A stretch of 64,000 nt of DNA. Source: Pyxidicoccus trucidator (GTDB lineage Bacteria > Myxococcota > Myxococcia > Myxococcales > Myxococcaceae). Every line of letters starts with the position of its first letter. Position 1 is the stretch's first letter. The DNA is taken from positions 375,955 to 439,954 of the forward strand of contig NZ_JAAIXZ010000010.1 in NCBI RefSeq assembly GCF_010894435.1. The letters run 5' to 3'. The notes under the pieces were generated by a model that saw nothing but the letters and a program-made list of their open reading frames with translations, did not search any database and was not told where the DNA came from. The position numbers were made by a program, and so were the translations under genes. Of the stretch, positions 47,440 to 55,967 are shown one piece after another.

Positions 47440-47571
47440 GCGCGGCTCTTCCACGGTAGGCGGCGCGGTGCGGCAAGCCCGCGCCGCCAGCAGGGAGGGG
47501 CAGGCGACCGAGCGGGACGGAACAGGCCCCTGGAGCCCCGGGTTTCCGGAGAAGACCCCGCGGAGGTCCCC

Positions 47572-47925
47572 GTGGAGCCCACCATCATCTGTGCCGAGCT
47601 GTACATGCGTCTGGGCGACGATGAAATCCTCGTCCTGGACTGTCGCGACCCGTCGGATTGGGAACGCTATGACCTGCACATCCCCGGCGCGCTGAGGATG
47701 ACTCCCACGGAGATTGCCCGCGATCTCCACATGCTCCCGGACGACGAGCTCATCGTCCTGTGCGGCTGCTCCCCGGACGGCAGGGATACCCGCCGCGTCT
47801 GCCGCCTGCTGCGCATGCGCGGGCGCGAGGCGGTCTGCCTCGAAGGCGGGCTCGGGGCCTGGGTGACAGGGGGCTTCCCCACGGAGCGCCATACCTCCGC
47901 CCCCCAGGTCGCCCTGCACCACTGA
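47572..47925 (+). CDS. Rhodanese-domain protein
   Basis: A 117-aa single rhodanese domain. The GTG start has GGAGG at 47562-47566. LDCRDPSDWERYDLHIPGAL and CLEGGLGAW are typical. The active-site stretch LIVLCGCSPDGRDTRR contains two cysteines and a longer loop than usual C-x-x-G-x-R, so sulfurtransferase activity is likely but not certain. The single-domain form suggests a sulfur-carrier or regulatory role. It lies between the dehydrogenase and asd genes. Confidence 0.82.
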   Translation: MEPTIICAELYMRLGDDEILVLDCRDPSDWERYDLHIPGALRMTPTEIARDLHMLPDDELIVLCGCSPDGRDTRRVCRLLRMRGREAVCLEGGLGAWVTGGFPTERHTSAPQVALHH

Positions 47926-48000
47926 CTCGGGGTGGATGCAGCGCGTCGTCAAAGGGTGTATGGAGCGGCCGACCTCACCCTCCACTGGAGACACGCCCCC

Positions 48001-49089
48001 ATGGCCAGGCTTCGCGCGGCGCTCATCGGCGCCACAGGACTCGCTGGACAGCAGTTCATCGCGGCCCTGAAAGACCACCCGTTCATCGAGCTGACCGGCC
48101 TCGCCGCGTCGCCCCGCTCGGCGGGCAAGGCCTACGGGGAGGCGCTGAAGACGGCCAACGGCATGACGGCCTGGTTCGTCCCCGAGCCGCTGTCCGCCCA
48201 GATTGCCCGCATGCCCGTGGTGAGTGGCGACTCGCTCCAGGCGAAGGACTACGACCTGGTCTTCTCCGCCGTCGAGGCGGACGTGGCGCGCGAGCTGGAG
48301 CCCCGGCTGGCGAAGGACATCCCCGTCTTCTCCGCCGCCAGCGCCTTCCGTTACGAGGACGACGTTCCCCTCCTCATCCCTCCCGTCAACGCCTCGCACG
48401 CCCCGCTCGTGCGCGAGCAGCAGAAGCGGCGCGGCTGGAAGGGCTACATCGTTCCCATTCCCAACTGCACCACCACCGGCCTCGCCGTGACGCTGGCTCC
48501 GCTGGCCGAGCGCTTCGGCGTGAAGGCGGTGCTGATGACCAGCCTGCAGGCCATGTCCGGTGCCGGCCGCTCGCCGGGCGTCATCGGACTGGACATCCTC
48601 GACAACGTCATCCCCCACATCCCCAAGGAGGAGCACAAGGTCGAGGTGGAGACGAAGAAGATCCTCGGCGCCCTGCGCGCCGACGGCGCGGCGCTCACCC
48701 CGCATGACATCCGGGTGTCCTGCACGTGCACCCGCGTGGCCGTCATGGAGGGACACACGGAGTCCGTCTTCGTGTCGCTGGGAGCGAAGGCCACGGTGGC
48801 CGAGGTCATCCAGACGATGCGCGAATGGAGGGGGGCCGAGGTGGCTCGCGGCCTGCCGTCCGCTCCCCCGAACTGGATTGAGGTGCTGGATGATCCGTTC
48901 CGCCCGCAGCCCCGGTTGGACCGGGACACCCACGGCGGCATGGCGACCACGGTGGGGCGCGTGCGCGAGGATGGTGTGCTGGAGAACGGCTTCAAGTACG
49001 TGCTCGTCTCCCACAACACCAAGATGGGAGCCGCGCGCGGGGCCATCCTCGTGGCCGAGCAGCTGCGGGCCCAGGGACTGCTCGGCTGA
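48001..49089 (+). CDS. asd: Aspartate-semialdehyde dehydrogenase (archaeal/fungal type)
   Basis: A 362-aa NADP enzyme that reduces aspartyl phosphate in the Lys/Met/Thr/DAP pathway. The N-terminal Rossmann motif is ALIGATGLAGQQFI, and the catalytic Cys156 lies in PIPNCTTTGLAVTLAPL. SLQAMSGAGRSPGV and HIPKEEHKVEVETKKILG match the archaeal/fungal-type branch, which differs from the E. coli type. The start ATG 48001 is chosen over the frame back to 47932. A bacterial genome carrying this type may have acquired it by transfer, or may hold a second asd elsewhere. Confidence 0.9.
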   Translation: MARLRAALIGATGLAGQQFIAALKDHPFIELTGLAASPRSAGKAYGEALKTANGMTAWFVPEPLSAQIARMPVVSGDSLQAKDYDLVFSAVEADVARELEPRLAKDIPVFSAASAFRYEDDVPLLIPPVNASHAPLVREQQKRRGWKGYIVPIPNCTTTGLAVTLAPLAERFGVKAVLMTSLQAMSGAGRSPGVIGLDILDNVIPHIPKEEHKVEVETKKILGALRADGAALTPHDIRVSCTCTRVAVMEGHTESVFVSLGAKATVAEVIQTMREWRGAEVARGLPSAPPNWIEVLDDPFRPQPRLDRDTHGGMATTVGRVREDGVLENGFKYVLVSHNTKMGAARGAILVAEQLRAQGLLG

Positions 49090-49139
49090 GTCCGATTCCC
49101 GTCGGGCCGGCGACTCAGATTCAGGGTGCCATCGCCGGC
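49086..49139 (+). promoter_or_regulatory. Two mutually exclusive hairpins between asd and fdxA
   Basis: CTGAGTC (49086-49092) can pair with GACTCAG (49112-49118), or GCCGGCGA (49106-49113) with TCGCCGGC (49132-49139). The two stems share bases. The first overlaps the asd stop. It may be a terminator or an attenuator; no T-run follows either. Confidence 0.3.
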
Positions 49140-49197
49140 TCGAACCACTACTGTGCGCGCCCACGGACGCGCTAGATTCTTCTAGAGGAGATCTCTC

Positions 49198-49533
49198 ATG
49201 GCCTATGTCGTCGCCGAGCCTTGCATCAAGTGCAAGTACACCGACTGTGTCGAGGTGTGCCCGGTCAACTGTTTCTACGAAGGTGCCAACTTCCTGGTCA
49301 TCCACCCGGACGAGTGCATCGACTGCGGCGCTTGCGAGCCCGTGTGCCCCACCAAGGCCATCTTCCCGGAGACCGAGCTGCCCGAGAAGTGGAAGGAGTA
49401 CAAGCCGCTGAACGCTGACTTCTCCGCGAAGTGGCCGAACATCGCCGAGAAGAAGGATCCGCTGCCCGAGGCAGAGGACTTCAAGGACAAGCAGGACAAG
49501 CGAGCCATGCTCGAGACGAAGCCGGGCAAGTAG
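49198..49533 (+). CDS. fdxA: Seven-iron ferredoxin
   Basis: A 111-aa cytoplasmic electron carrier with one 3Fe-4S and one 4Fe-4S cluster. The first cluster site is PCIKCKYTDCVEVCPVNCFYEG and the second is CIDCGACEPVCPTKAI. The 55-residue C-terminal tail (ELPEKWKEYKPLNADFSAKW) is typical of FdxA. An AGAGGAG ribosome-binding site lies 8 bases upstream. It ends at a 10-bp hairpin. It could supply reductant to any of several dehydrogenases. Confidence 0.95.
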   Translation: MAYVVAEPCIKCKYTDCVEVCPVNCFYEGANFLVIHPDECIDCGACEPVCPTKAIFPETELPEKWKEYKPLNADFSAKWPNIAEKKDPLPEAEDFKDKQDKRAMLETKPGK

Positions 49534-49557
49534 GCCGCCCGCCACCGCGTGTCCCTG

Positions 49558-49591
49558 GAAGGCCCTCCCGCCCCACGGCTCGAGGGCCTTC
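49558..49591 (+). terminator. Terminator after fdxA
   Basis: GAAGGCCCTC (49558-49567) pairs perfectly with GAGGGCCTTC (49582-49591), with a 14-base loop. It lies 25 bases after the stop, between convergent genes. The T-run is weak. Confidence 0.7.
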
Positions 49592-49607
49592 GTCGTTGCG
49601 GGGCCCG

Positions 49608-50447
49608 TCATTCCGCGCGCAGCGAGTGGAGCCGCAGTCCTCGCGCCTCCAGCGCGTCCCTCAGGCGCGACAGCTCCTCGGCGGGGAGCGGCCCCCGCCG
49701 GCCCTGGATGCGCAGCGCCACCTCGCGCGGGCCCGTCCGCTCCACCTCCACCGTGGCCTCCAGCGCGCCCCGCAGGCTCAGGCTCAGTGCGGGGCGCTGC
49801 GACTTCACGAAGACCTCGATGCGCTCGATGAGCTCCAGGGCCGCCTCGGCGCGCGACGCGGGGCTGACCTCCTCGGTGCTGGCGGCACCGCCGCTTCCCG
49901 TCGACGCGGCGCCGGTGACACGGAGTTCCTGCGGCTGAGTGTCCGGGCCAGCACGGCTTGCTTCGCCAGAGGGGGCTCCGGGAGCAGGTCGCGAGTCGGG
50001 GACTGGAGGCACGGCGGGCCTTGCCTCCCGTGACAGCTCCCGCACGATGATCTCGGTGAGCCGGTGCTCGGTGCGTTCCTGGACCTGGGTGCTGGCCTCG
50101 CCCCGGACGGTGCCCAGCCGCTGCGCCTCGGAGTGCATGGCCTGCCGCGTCCGTCCGAGGTTCTCCGGGCTGGCCAGGGCTCCGCGCGAGGTGGCGAGGA
50201 CGGGCCCCGCGGCTCGCGCCAGTGGCGGCGTGGGAGCACGTGCTGTGGGGAGCCCAGGTGCCCTGGCGGACGCACCCCCGGGGCGGAGGGCTCCTCCCAC
50301 GGGCGCGCCACCGGACCTGGGAGGCGGACTGGCCCCCGGGCCCCGGCGCGCCTCGGCCTCTTGAAGTGCCTTCTGGAACCGGGCCCCGTCCGGCGCCTGC
50401 TTCACCGGTGCGGCATCGGCTGGAGACTCTGGAGCGTCGACCTTCAT
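49608..50447 (-). CDS. Unknown protein with Pro/Ala-rich body and small C-terminal domain
   Basis: A 279-aa protein that I do not recognise. Residues 1-200 are Pro/Ala/Gly/Arg-rich and look disordered. Residues about 205-279 form a compact domain (ALELIERIEVFVKSQRPALS, ATVEVERTGPREVALRIQG, EELSRLRDALEARGLRLHSL) that faintly resembles the C-terminal domain of FliK/SctP-type length-control proteins of flagellar and type III systems. No other secretion gene is in the window, so this is only a suggestion. It has no signal peptide or membrane segment. Confidence 0.6.
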   Translation of the reverse strand: MKVDAPESPADAAPVKQAPDGARFQKALQEAEARRGPGASPPPRSGGAPVGGALRPGGASARAPGLPTARAPTPPLARAAGPVLATSRGALASPENLGRTRQAMHSEAQRLGTVRGEASTQVQERTEHRLTEIIVRELSREARPAVPPVPDSRPAPGAPSGEASRAGPDTQPQELRVTGAASTGSGGAASTEEVSPASRAEAALELIERIEVFVKSQRPALSLSLRGALEATVEVERTGPREVALRIQGRRGPLPAEELSRLRDALEARGLRLHSLRAE

Positions 50448-50565
50448 GTCATCCCTCGCGTGGTGGCGCGAGGGAGAGAGCAGGGGCCGTGCCAGGAGCC
50501 GCGCCCCGGCGAGAGCTTCCGGAGCCGTGCCGTGGGACGGACGGGCGTCCGGGAGCGGGATGCCT

Positions 50566-51615
50566 CTAGCGGCGCGTGCCGAAGGCGCCGGGCTGCAGGG
50601 GCGCGAGCCCCGTCAGGTCATTGACGGCGAGGGGGCAGGCGGCCAGCGCGGCCGGGTCGATGAGGCCGGAGATGCGCGTCCAGTCCCGCTCCGGGAACAG
50701 CAGCGCGTCGCGCATCTCGATGGAGGTGAGGCCCTTCTTGTACTCCCAGAAGCGGCCCCGCAGGAGGACCTTCGTCCCGCGCAGGAGCTTGTTGAGGTCC
50801 ACGTACTGCGACTCCGCGAGCTTCGCGGTGATGTCCACCTTCACCTGCTTGCGCGGCTTGCCGAACTGGAACTCGTACGCGGCCTCGGAGGGCTGCTCCG
50901 GCTCTACCCAGACGAGGCGGGCCAGCATGTACGGCTTCTCCGGCTCCTCGCCCTTCTTGAGGCGCTTCTTCTTCGGCTTCTCCAGCTTCACGTCGATGAC
51001 TTCCAGCCCGGAGAAGGCCAGCTCGTGGTCCAGGTAGTTGTCGCGGAAGAGCGCCTCGGAGGTGGACGCGGCCACGGAGGTGGCGCGCACCACGTCCTCG
51101 GCATACCGCTCGCGCAGCACGGGCAGGGTGAGCAGGAAGCTGTCCAGCGGCTTCACGCCATCCGCCAGGAAGCGCAGCTTGGCCAGGTCCATGGCGGGGT
51201 AGTACGGCGCCAGCGCCTGCGCCGTGACGAACCACTCGGGCGGTAGCTTCTGGTCGATGAGCGCCCGCCGCACCATGGCGACGAAGAAGGCGTTGCCGGG
51301 GAAGCGCGGGCTGACGAGCTGGGTGTTCAGCGCCTGCACCAGCACCGGCTCCAGCATGAAGTTCTCGTCGCGCTTGTGGAACAGCGGCGCCGTCTCACCG
51401 AGCAGGGTGAACATCGCGCCCACCAGCTGCGCGCAGTTGGGGTCGTCGGTGCCCTGGCGCAGCGCCTGGTTCATGCGCGTCTTGGCGAAGCGCTTGTCCA
51501 TGTCCTCCTCGCGGAAGACGGGGGCCTGACCTGTGCCGAAGAAGAACTCCGGCTGGGCGACGGCGGGCATGGCCAGCAGGCCCAGGGCGAGTGCGAGCAG
51601 TGGGGCGGAACGCAT
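50566..51615 (-). CDS. Unknown secreted protein
   Basis: A 349-aa exported protein with a clear signal peptide (MRSAPLLALALGLLAMPAVAQ, cleavage near residue 20). The mature part is predicted mixed helix and strand with no recognised domain. A Lys-rich patch (KLEKPKKKRLKKGEEPEKP) lies near residue 220, and the C-terminal part has LLRGTKVLLRGRFWEYKKG. It starts 15 bases after the MFS gene stop on the same strand, so the two are probably co-transcribed. Confidence 0.68.
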   Translation of the reverse strand: MRSAPLLALALGLLAMPAVAQPEFFFGTGQAPVFREEDMDKRFAKTRMNQALRQGTDDPNCAQLVGAMFTLLGETAPLFHKRDENFMLEPVLVQALNTQLVSPRFPGNAFFVAMVRRALIDQKLPPEWFVTAQALAPYYPAMDLAKLRFLADGVKPLDSFLLTLPVLRERYAEDVVRATSVAASTSEALFRDNYLDHELAFSGLEVIDVKLEKPKKKRLKKGEEPEKPYMLARLVWVEPEQPSEAAYEFQFGKPRKQVKVDITAKLAESQYVDLNKLLRGTKVLLRGRFWEYKKGLTSIEMRDALLFPERDWTRISGLIDPAALAACPLAVNDLTGLAPLQPGAFGTRR

Positions 51616-51630
51616 GTCGCGCCCAGCCTA

Positions 51631-52806
51631 TCACGAGGACTCCACCGGCAGGGGACCCCCCTCGGGAGGCGGCGAGGCCTGGAGGACCAGGACGACGGCG
51701 GCCAGCTCCAGGACGGCGGCCACGGCGAAGAGCCGGTGGCCCCCCAGCCAGTCGTACGCGGCCCCGGAGGAGGTGTAGCCCACCAGTCCCCCCACGCCGA
51801 ACGTCACGGCCGCGAACAGGGCCTGTCCCGAAGCGCGCAGCTCCGGTGGCACGCGCCGCGCGAGGAAGCCGACGCAGGCCACGTAGAAGGCGCCGAAGGT
51901 CAGCCCGTGCAGCGGCGCGAGCGCCACCATCACCCCCGCGGACGAGGTCAGCGCCATGCCGACCCAGCGCAGCGCGCTCGCGGCGAAGGCGAAGCCCAGC
52001 ACGTGCCGTGGCGCGAAGCCTCCGGCGAGGCGCGGGTACAGCGCCATCACCACCAGCTCCGCGAGCACGCCCGCGCCCGCCGTCAGGCCCACCACGGAAG
52101 GGGACAGCCCCAGCTCCATGACGTGGATGGACAGCGAGCCGTGGTAGGGCGCGCACGCCACCCAGTGCAGGCTCGTGGCCGCGAGCAGCCACCGGAAGTC
52201 CGCATGGCGCAGCAGCCGCAGCCCGGCCAGCGGGTGCGGACGGAGGCCGGTAGGGGCGGAGTCGCGCAGCGTGAGCGTCCACGGAATGAGCAGGGTCAGC
52301 AGCACCAGCGGCGTCAGCACCAGTGTCTGGTCCACCTTCGCCACCAGCAGCCCGAAGACGATTGCGGACACGATGAAGCCCAGCGAGCCGAACATCCGCA
52401 GGTGCGCGTAGCTGCCGCCGGAGCGCGCCACGTAGTGCATCGCCAGGCTGTCGATGAGGGGCGTGAAGGACGACGCGAAGAACGCGTACGTCACCATCGA
52501 TGCCACCAGCGCGGGGAAGCTCCGTGCGACGAGGAAGAGGGAGAATGCGAGTGTGGCGCCGACTGTCAGCCCGGTGAGCACCCGGGAGGCGCGGCCCGTG
52601 CGGTCGGCGAGGTGGCCCCAGAACGGTGGAGCAAGCAGGGAGACGAGCGGGCTGATGGAGAGGAGCAGCCCCACCTGGGTCGCGGAGAGCGACAGCGACT
52701 TGAGGTACGCGGGCAGGAACGGAAGGACGATTCCCACCGTTGCGTAATAGAGGAAATAGAAGCCGGCCAGGGATACCCGGCCGGCCGCCGGATGCGGGCC
52801 TGGCAT
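51631..52806 (-). CDS. MFS transporter
   Basis: A 391-aa inner-membrane protein with about twelve hydrophobic segments (for example LAGFYFLYYATVGIVLPFLP, VGLLLSISPLVSLLAPPFWG). The loop after TM2 has GHLADRTGRASRV, the MFS signature D-R-x-G-R. The overall form fits the nucleoside-permease/LacY-like or phenylpropionate-permease-like branch (MFS_1-like). The substrate cannot be read. It is divergent from the GNAT gene and is followed by a secreted-protein gene. Confidence 0.88.
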   Translation of the reverse strand: MPGPHPAAGRVSLAGFYFLYYATVGIVLPFLPAYLKSLSLSATQVGLLLSISPLVSLLAPPFWGHLADRTGRASRVLTGLTVGATLAFSLFLVARSFPALVASMVTYAFFASSFTPLIDSLAMHYVARSGGSYAHLRMFGSLGFIVSAIVFGLLVAKVDQTLVLTPLVLLTLLIPWTLTLRDSAPTGLRPHPLAGLRLLRHADFRWLLAATSLHWVACAPYHGSLSIHVMELGLSPSVVGLTAGAGVLAELVVMALYPRLAGGFAPRHVLGFAFAASALRWVGMALTSSAGVMVALAPLHGLTFGAFYVACVGFLARRVPPELRASGQALFAAVTFGVGGLVGYTSSGAAYDWLGGHRLFAVAAVLELAAVVLVLQASPPPEGGPLPVESS

Positions 52807-52883
52807 GGGGAGCGCACCTTGCCACGCCAGGGGGCTTTTTCCGCCTGTTGACGCCGCAATCTTTTGTGTACCTTGCCAGCGAC

Positions 52884-53360
52884 ATGGCCACTCCCACGGA
52901 TTCCACCGCGCCCGTTTCCATCACCCAAATCCAGGGTGAGGCGGAGCTCATGCAGGCGCTTGCCATCCGCGAAGTGGTGTTCATCGAGGAGCAGCACGTC
53001 CCCGAGGGCATCGAGCGCGACGCGGAGGACGCCAACGCCTACCACGTCATCGCGAACCAGGGTGGCCATGCCATTGGCACGGGCCGCCTGGTGATGCTGC
53101 CGCAGGCTCCCGCCAACCAGCCGGGGAAGTGGGGGCAGATTGGCCGCATGGCGGTGCTCCAGGCGCATCGCAAGGCGCGCGTGGGCTCCCTGCTGCTGAC
53201 CGCGCTGGAGGACGAGGCGCGTCGGCGGGGCGTCACCGGCATCATGCTGCACGCGCAGCTCTACGCGCTCGAGTTCTACAAGAAGCACGGCTACGAGCCG
53301 GTGGGTGCCGTCTTCCAGGAAGCCGGCATCGACCACCTGGAGATGCACAAGCGCCTGTAG
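52884..53360 (+). CDS. GNAT N-acetyltransferase
   Basis: A 158-aa acetyl-CoA-dependent transferase. The acetyl-CoA motif A is IGRMAVLQAHRKARVGSLLL, with FIEEQHVPEGIERDAED before it and LHAQLYALEFYKKHGYEPVG as the following strand and helix. The pattern and length resemble the ElaA/YjcF-like branch. The substrate is unknown. It starts at ATG 52884, is divergent from the MFS gene and is convergent with hrpB. Confidence 0.88.
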   Translation: MATPTDSTAPVSITQIQGEAELMQALAIREVVFIEEQHVPEGIERDAEDANAYHVIANQGGHAIGTGRLVMLPQAPANQPGKWGQIGRMAVLQAHRKARVGSLLLTALEDEARRRGVTGIMLHAQLYALEFYKKHGYEPVGAVFQEAGIDHLEMHKRL

Positions 53361-53366
53361 TCGCCG

Positions 53367-55931
53367 TCACCGCCGGGGTGGCTTGGGCGGGGGCGGCTGC
53401 GCGTGGCGCGGGTCCTCCGGCCACGAGTGTCGCGGGTACTTGCGGCTCAGCTCCTTGCGGAGGGCCGGGTAGTGCCGCTCCCAGAAACCGGCCAGGTCCG
53501 TCGTCACCTGCACCGCGCGCATGTTGGGCGCCAGCAGGTGCAGCACCAGCGGGACGCGCCCCGCGCAGACGTTGGGCCCCTGGGCCATGCCGAAGAAGTC
53601 CTGCAGGCGGGACTCCACCCAGGGCGGCTTGCCGGGCTCGTAGTGCACCTTCACCCCCCGGCCTCCGGGCAGCGTCACGCGCTCCGGTGCATGGGCGGAC
53701 AGCAGCCGCTGCTGATCCGAGGTGAGGCGCGCGTAGAGCGCGTCCAGGAGTGACACCCCCTCCAGGTCCTTGAAGCTGCGCGCGTCGGAGCACAGCGAGG
53801 CCAGCGCGTCGCGCAGGAAGGCGTCGTCCACGGTGGGGAACTTCGCCTCGGGGAAGGCCTGTCCGAGCAGGGCCACGCGGGTGCGCCACTGCTCCAGCGC
53901 CTCCGGGTCCGCGAACTTCCCCGGGCCGGCGGCGAGCGCGGCCTCGACGAGCACGCGCGCGGCGGCCTCGGAGGCGGGGGCGGGCGCGCGCGTCTCCTCC
54001 AGCACGAGGTTGCCGTAGGACAGGCGGGTGAGGCGCTCCACGCGGCGGGCCTCGGCGTTCCACTGGAGGGTGTCCACCTCCTCCAGCGCGTCCGGGTAGA
54101 GGTCCAGCAGCCACTCGGGCTCCACGGCGCTGGCGATGCGGACCATGGCGCCCCGGCCCGGACGCTCCTCCGCGTCCACGGCCACCATGAGGTCGGCGTC
54201 CTGCACCACGCTCAGCTCGGAGAGGGAGACGGTGCCGCCGCCGAACAGGAGCAGCTCGGGGGCGCGAGGGCGGCGCCGGCGGGCCACGCGGTCCGGGTAG
54301 CCGGCGAGCACGCTGAGCATCAGCGCCTGCTCCACGTCCTCGGCGCGGTGGGGCCGCTCGCCCTGGCCGCGCACGGCGCGCCGCAGCTGCTTCTGCACGC
54401 GGTCCACGGACTGCACCGCGCCCGCCTCCAGCGAGAGGGAGTGCAGGCGGCCCGAGGCGAAGCTCGCGCGCTCGGCCTCGCGGAAGCGCTCCAGCAGCTC
54501 CAGCAAATCTGACGGGCCGCTGACGACGGCGGAGCCGCGGCTGCCGCTGCCCAGGTTGGCGCGGGCCTCGCGGCGGATGTCACGCTCGCCCATGAGCGCC
54601 GCGAGCGTGGCGGCCTCGGCGCCCACGCCCCGGCGCTCGCCCTCGACGATGACGCGGGCCTGGCGCGGGTGCACGGGGAAGCGCAGCAGTCGCTGGCCCA
54701 CGTCGGTGACGAGCCCCTTCGCGTCCACCGCACCCAGCCGGCGCAGGAGCGTCTCCGCCGCTTCGAGCGAGGCGGCGGGAGGGGCCTCGAAGAAGGGGAA
54801 GGCGCCGAGGTCCGTCACGCCGGAGGCACGCAGGGCGAGCACCGTCTCCGTCAAGTCCATGCGGCGGATCTCGGGGGCTTCCTGCTCGGGGCGGCCGTCG
54901 AAGTCGTGCTGGGTGTAGAGGCGCAGGCACTGGCCGGCGCGCGTACGGCCGGCGCGCCCCGCGCGCTGGATGGCGGAGGCGCGGCTGACCTTGGACAGCT
55001 TGAGCTGGGGCAGGCCGGACCAGGGCGAGTGGCTGGCCACGCGCGCCAGTCCGGTGTCGATGACCACGGCCACGCCGTCGATGGTGACGGACGTCTCGGC
55101 CACGTTGGTGGAGAGGATGATCTTCCGGCGCGGGCTGCGGCGCACGGCGCGGTCCTGCTCGGCCGGGGACAGGTCACCGTGGAGGGGGAGCACGTCGACG
55201 CCGTGGCGCTCGGCGAACTCGGCGCAGGCGTCGCGCGCGCGGCGGATCTCCCCCGCGCCAGGGAGGAAGACGAGCACGTCGCCGTCCAGGCCATTGGCGA
55301 ACACGCGCTTGATGCCGGAGAGCACCTGCTGGTCGAGGTACCGCTCATCCGGCGTGGGCAGGTACTCCACGCTCACGTCGAAGCGGCGTCCCTCGGAGCG
55401 AAGGGAGGGACAACCTCCGAGGTATGCCTTGATGGGGTCGGCCTCCAGGGTCGCGGACATGACGACGACCTTGAGGTCGGGGCGCGCGGTCTCCTGGAGC
55501 CGGCGCAGCAGGGCGAGCGAGATGTCCGCGGACAGGTGGCGCTCGTGGAACTCATCGAGCACGACGACGCCCACGTCCTTCAGCTTCGGGTCAGACAGGA
55601 GGCGGCGGCCGAGCACGCCCTCGGTGACGAAGGACAGGCGCGTCTTCGCGCTGCGCACGTCCTCGAAGCGGACCTGGTAGCCGACGGTGTCGCCCACGCG
55701 CTCGCCCAGCTCCTCGGAGACGCGCTGGGCGGCGAGGCGGGTGGGGAGGCGGCGGGGCTGGAGGACGAGGATCTCCTTGCCCTGCCCGAGCCCGGCCTCC
55801 AGTAGCGCGCGGGGTACGCGCGTCGTCTTGCCCGCGCCGGGAGGGGCCTCCAGCACGAGCGAGCGCGCGCCACGCAGCGTGGAGACGACTTCCGGCAGGA
55901 GGGGATCGATGGGAAGGGCGACGTCCGCCAT
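53367..55931 (-). CDS. hrpB: ATP-dependent DEAH-box helicase HrpB
   Basis: An 854-aa DExH helicase. Motif I is APPGAGKTTRVP, motif Ia lies in VLQPRRLPTRLAAQRV, motif II is VVLDEFHERHLSADI, motif III is VVMSATLEADP, motif V is ILSTNVAETSVTIDGV, and motif VI is QRAGRAGRTRAGQCLRLYT. A long C-terminal HrpB-specific domain follows, ending with the conserved KYPRHSWPEDPRHA block. HrpB is linked to RNA handling in several bacteria, but its exact job is unresolved. The length matches the family. Confidence 0.95.
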   Translation of the reverse strand: MADVALPIDPLLPEVVSTLRGARSLVLEAPPGAGKTTRVPRALLEAGLGQGKEILVLQPRRLPTRLAAQRVSEELGERVGDTVGYQVRFEDVRSAKTRLSFVTEGVLGRRLLSDPKLKDVGVVVLDEFHERHLSADISLALLRRLQETARPDLKVVVMSATLEADPIKAYLGGCPSLRSEGRRFDVSVEYLPTPDERYLDQQVLSGIKRVFANGLDGDVLVFLPGAGEIRRARDACAEFAERHGVDVLPLHGDLSPAEQDRAVRRSPRRKIILSTNVAETSVTIDGVAVVIDTGLARVASHSPWSGLPQLKLSKVSRASAIQRAGRAGRTRAGQCLRLYTQHDFDGRPEQEAPEIRRMDLTETVLALRASGVTDLGAFPFFEAPPAASLEAAETLLRRLGAVDAKGLVTDVGQRLLRFPVHPRQARVIVEGERRGVGAEAATLAALMGERDIRREARANLGSGSRGSAVVSGPSDLLELLERFREAERASFASGRLHSLSLEAGAVQSVDRVQKQLRRAVRGQGERPHRAEDVEQALMLSVLAGYPDRVARRRRPRAPELLLFGGGTVSLSELSVVQDADLMVAVDAEERPGRGAMVRIASAVEPEWLLDLYPDALEEVDTLQWNAEARRVERLTRLSYGNLVLEETRAPAPASEAAARVLVEAALAAGPGKFADPEALEQWRTRVALLGQAFPEAKFPTVDDAFLRDALASLCSDARSFKDLEGVSLLDALYARLTSDQQRLLSAHAPERVTLPGGRGVKVHYEPGKPPWVESRLQDFFGMAQGPNVCAGRVPLVLHLLAPNMRAVQVTTDLAGFWERHYPALRKELSRKYPRHSWPEDPRHAQPPPPKPPRR

Positions 55932-55967
55932 GGCCGGGGTCCTCTAACGGCGCGGTCCGGGGACCGC

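Noticed and set aside
46219..49611. 1130-codon minus-strand frame opposite the dehydrogenase, asd and fdxA genes
   Set aside because: Shadow of three certain plus-strand genes and their gaps; no recognisable domain.
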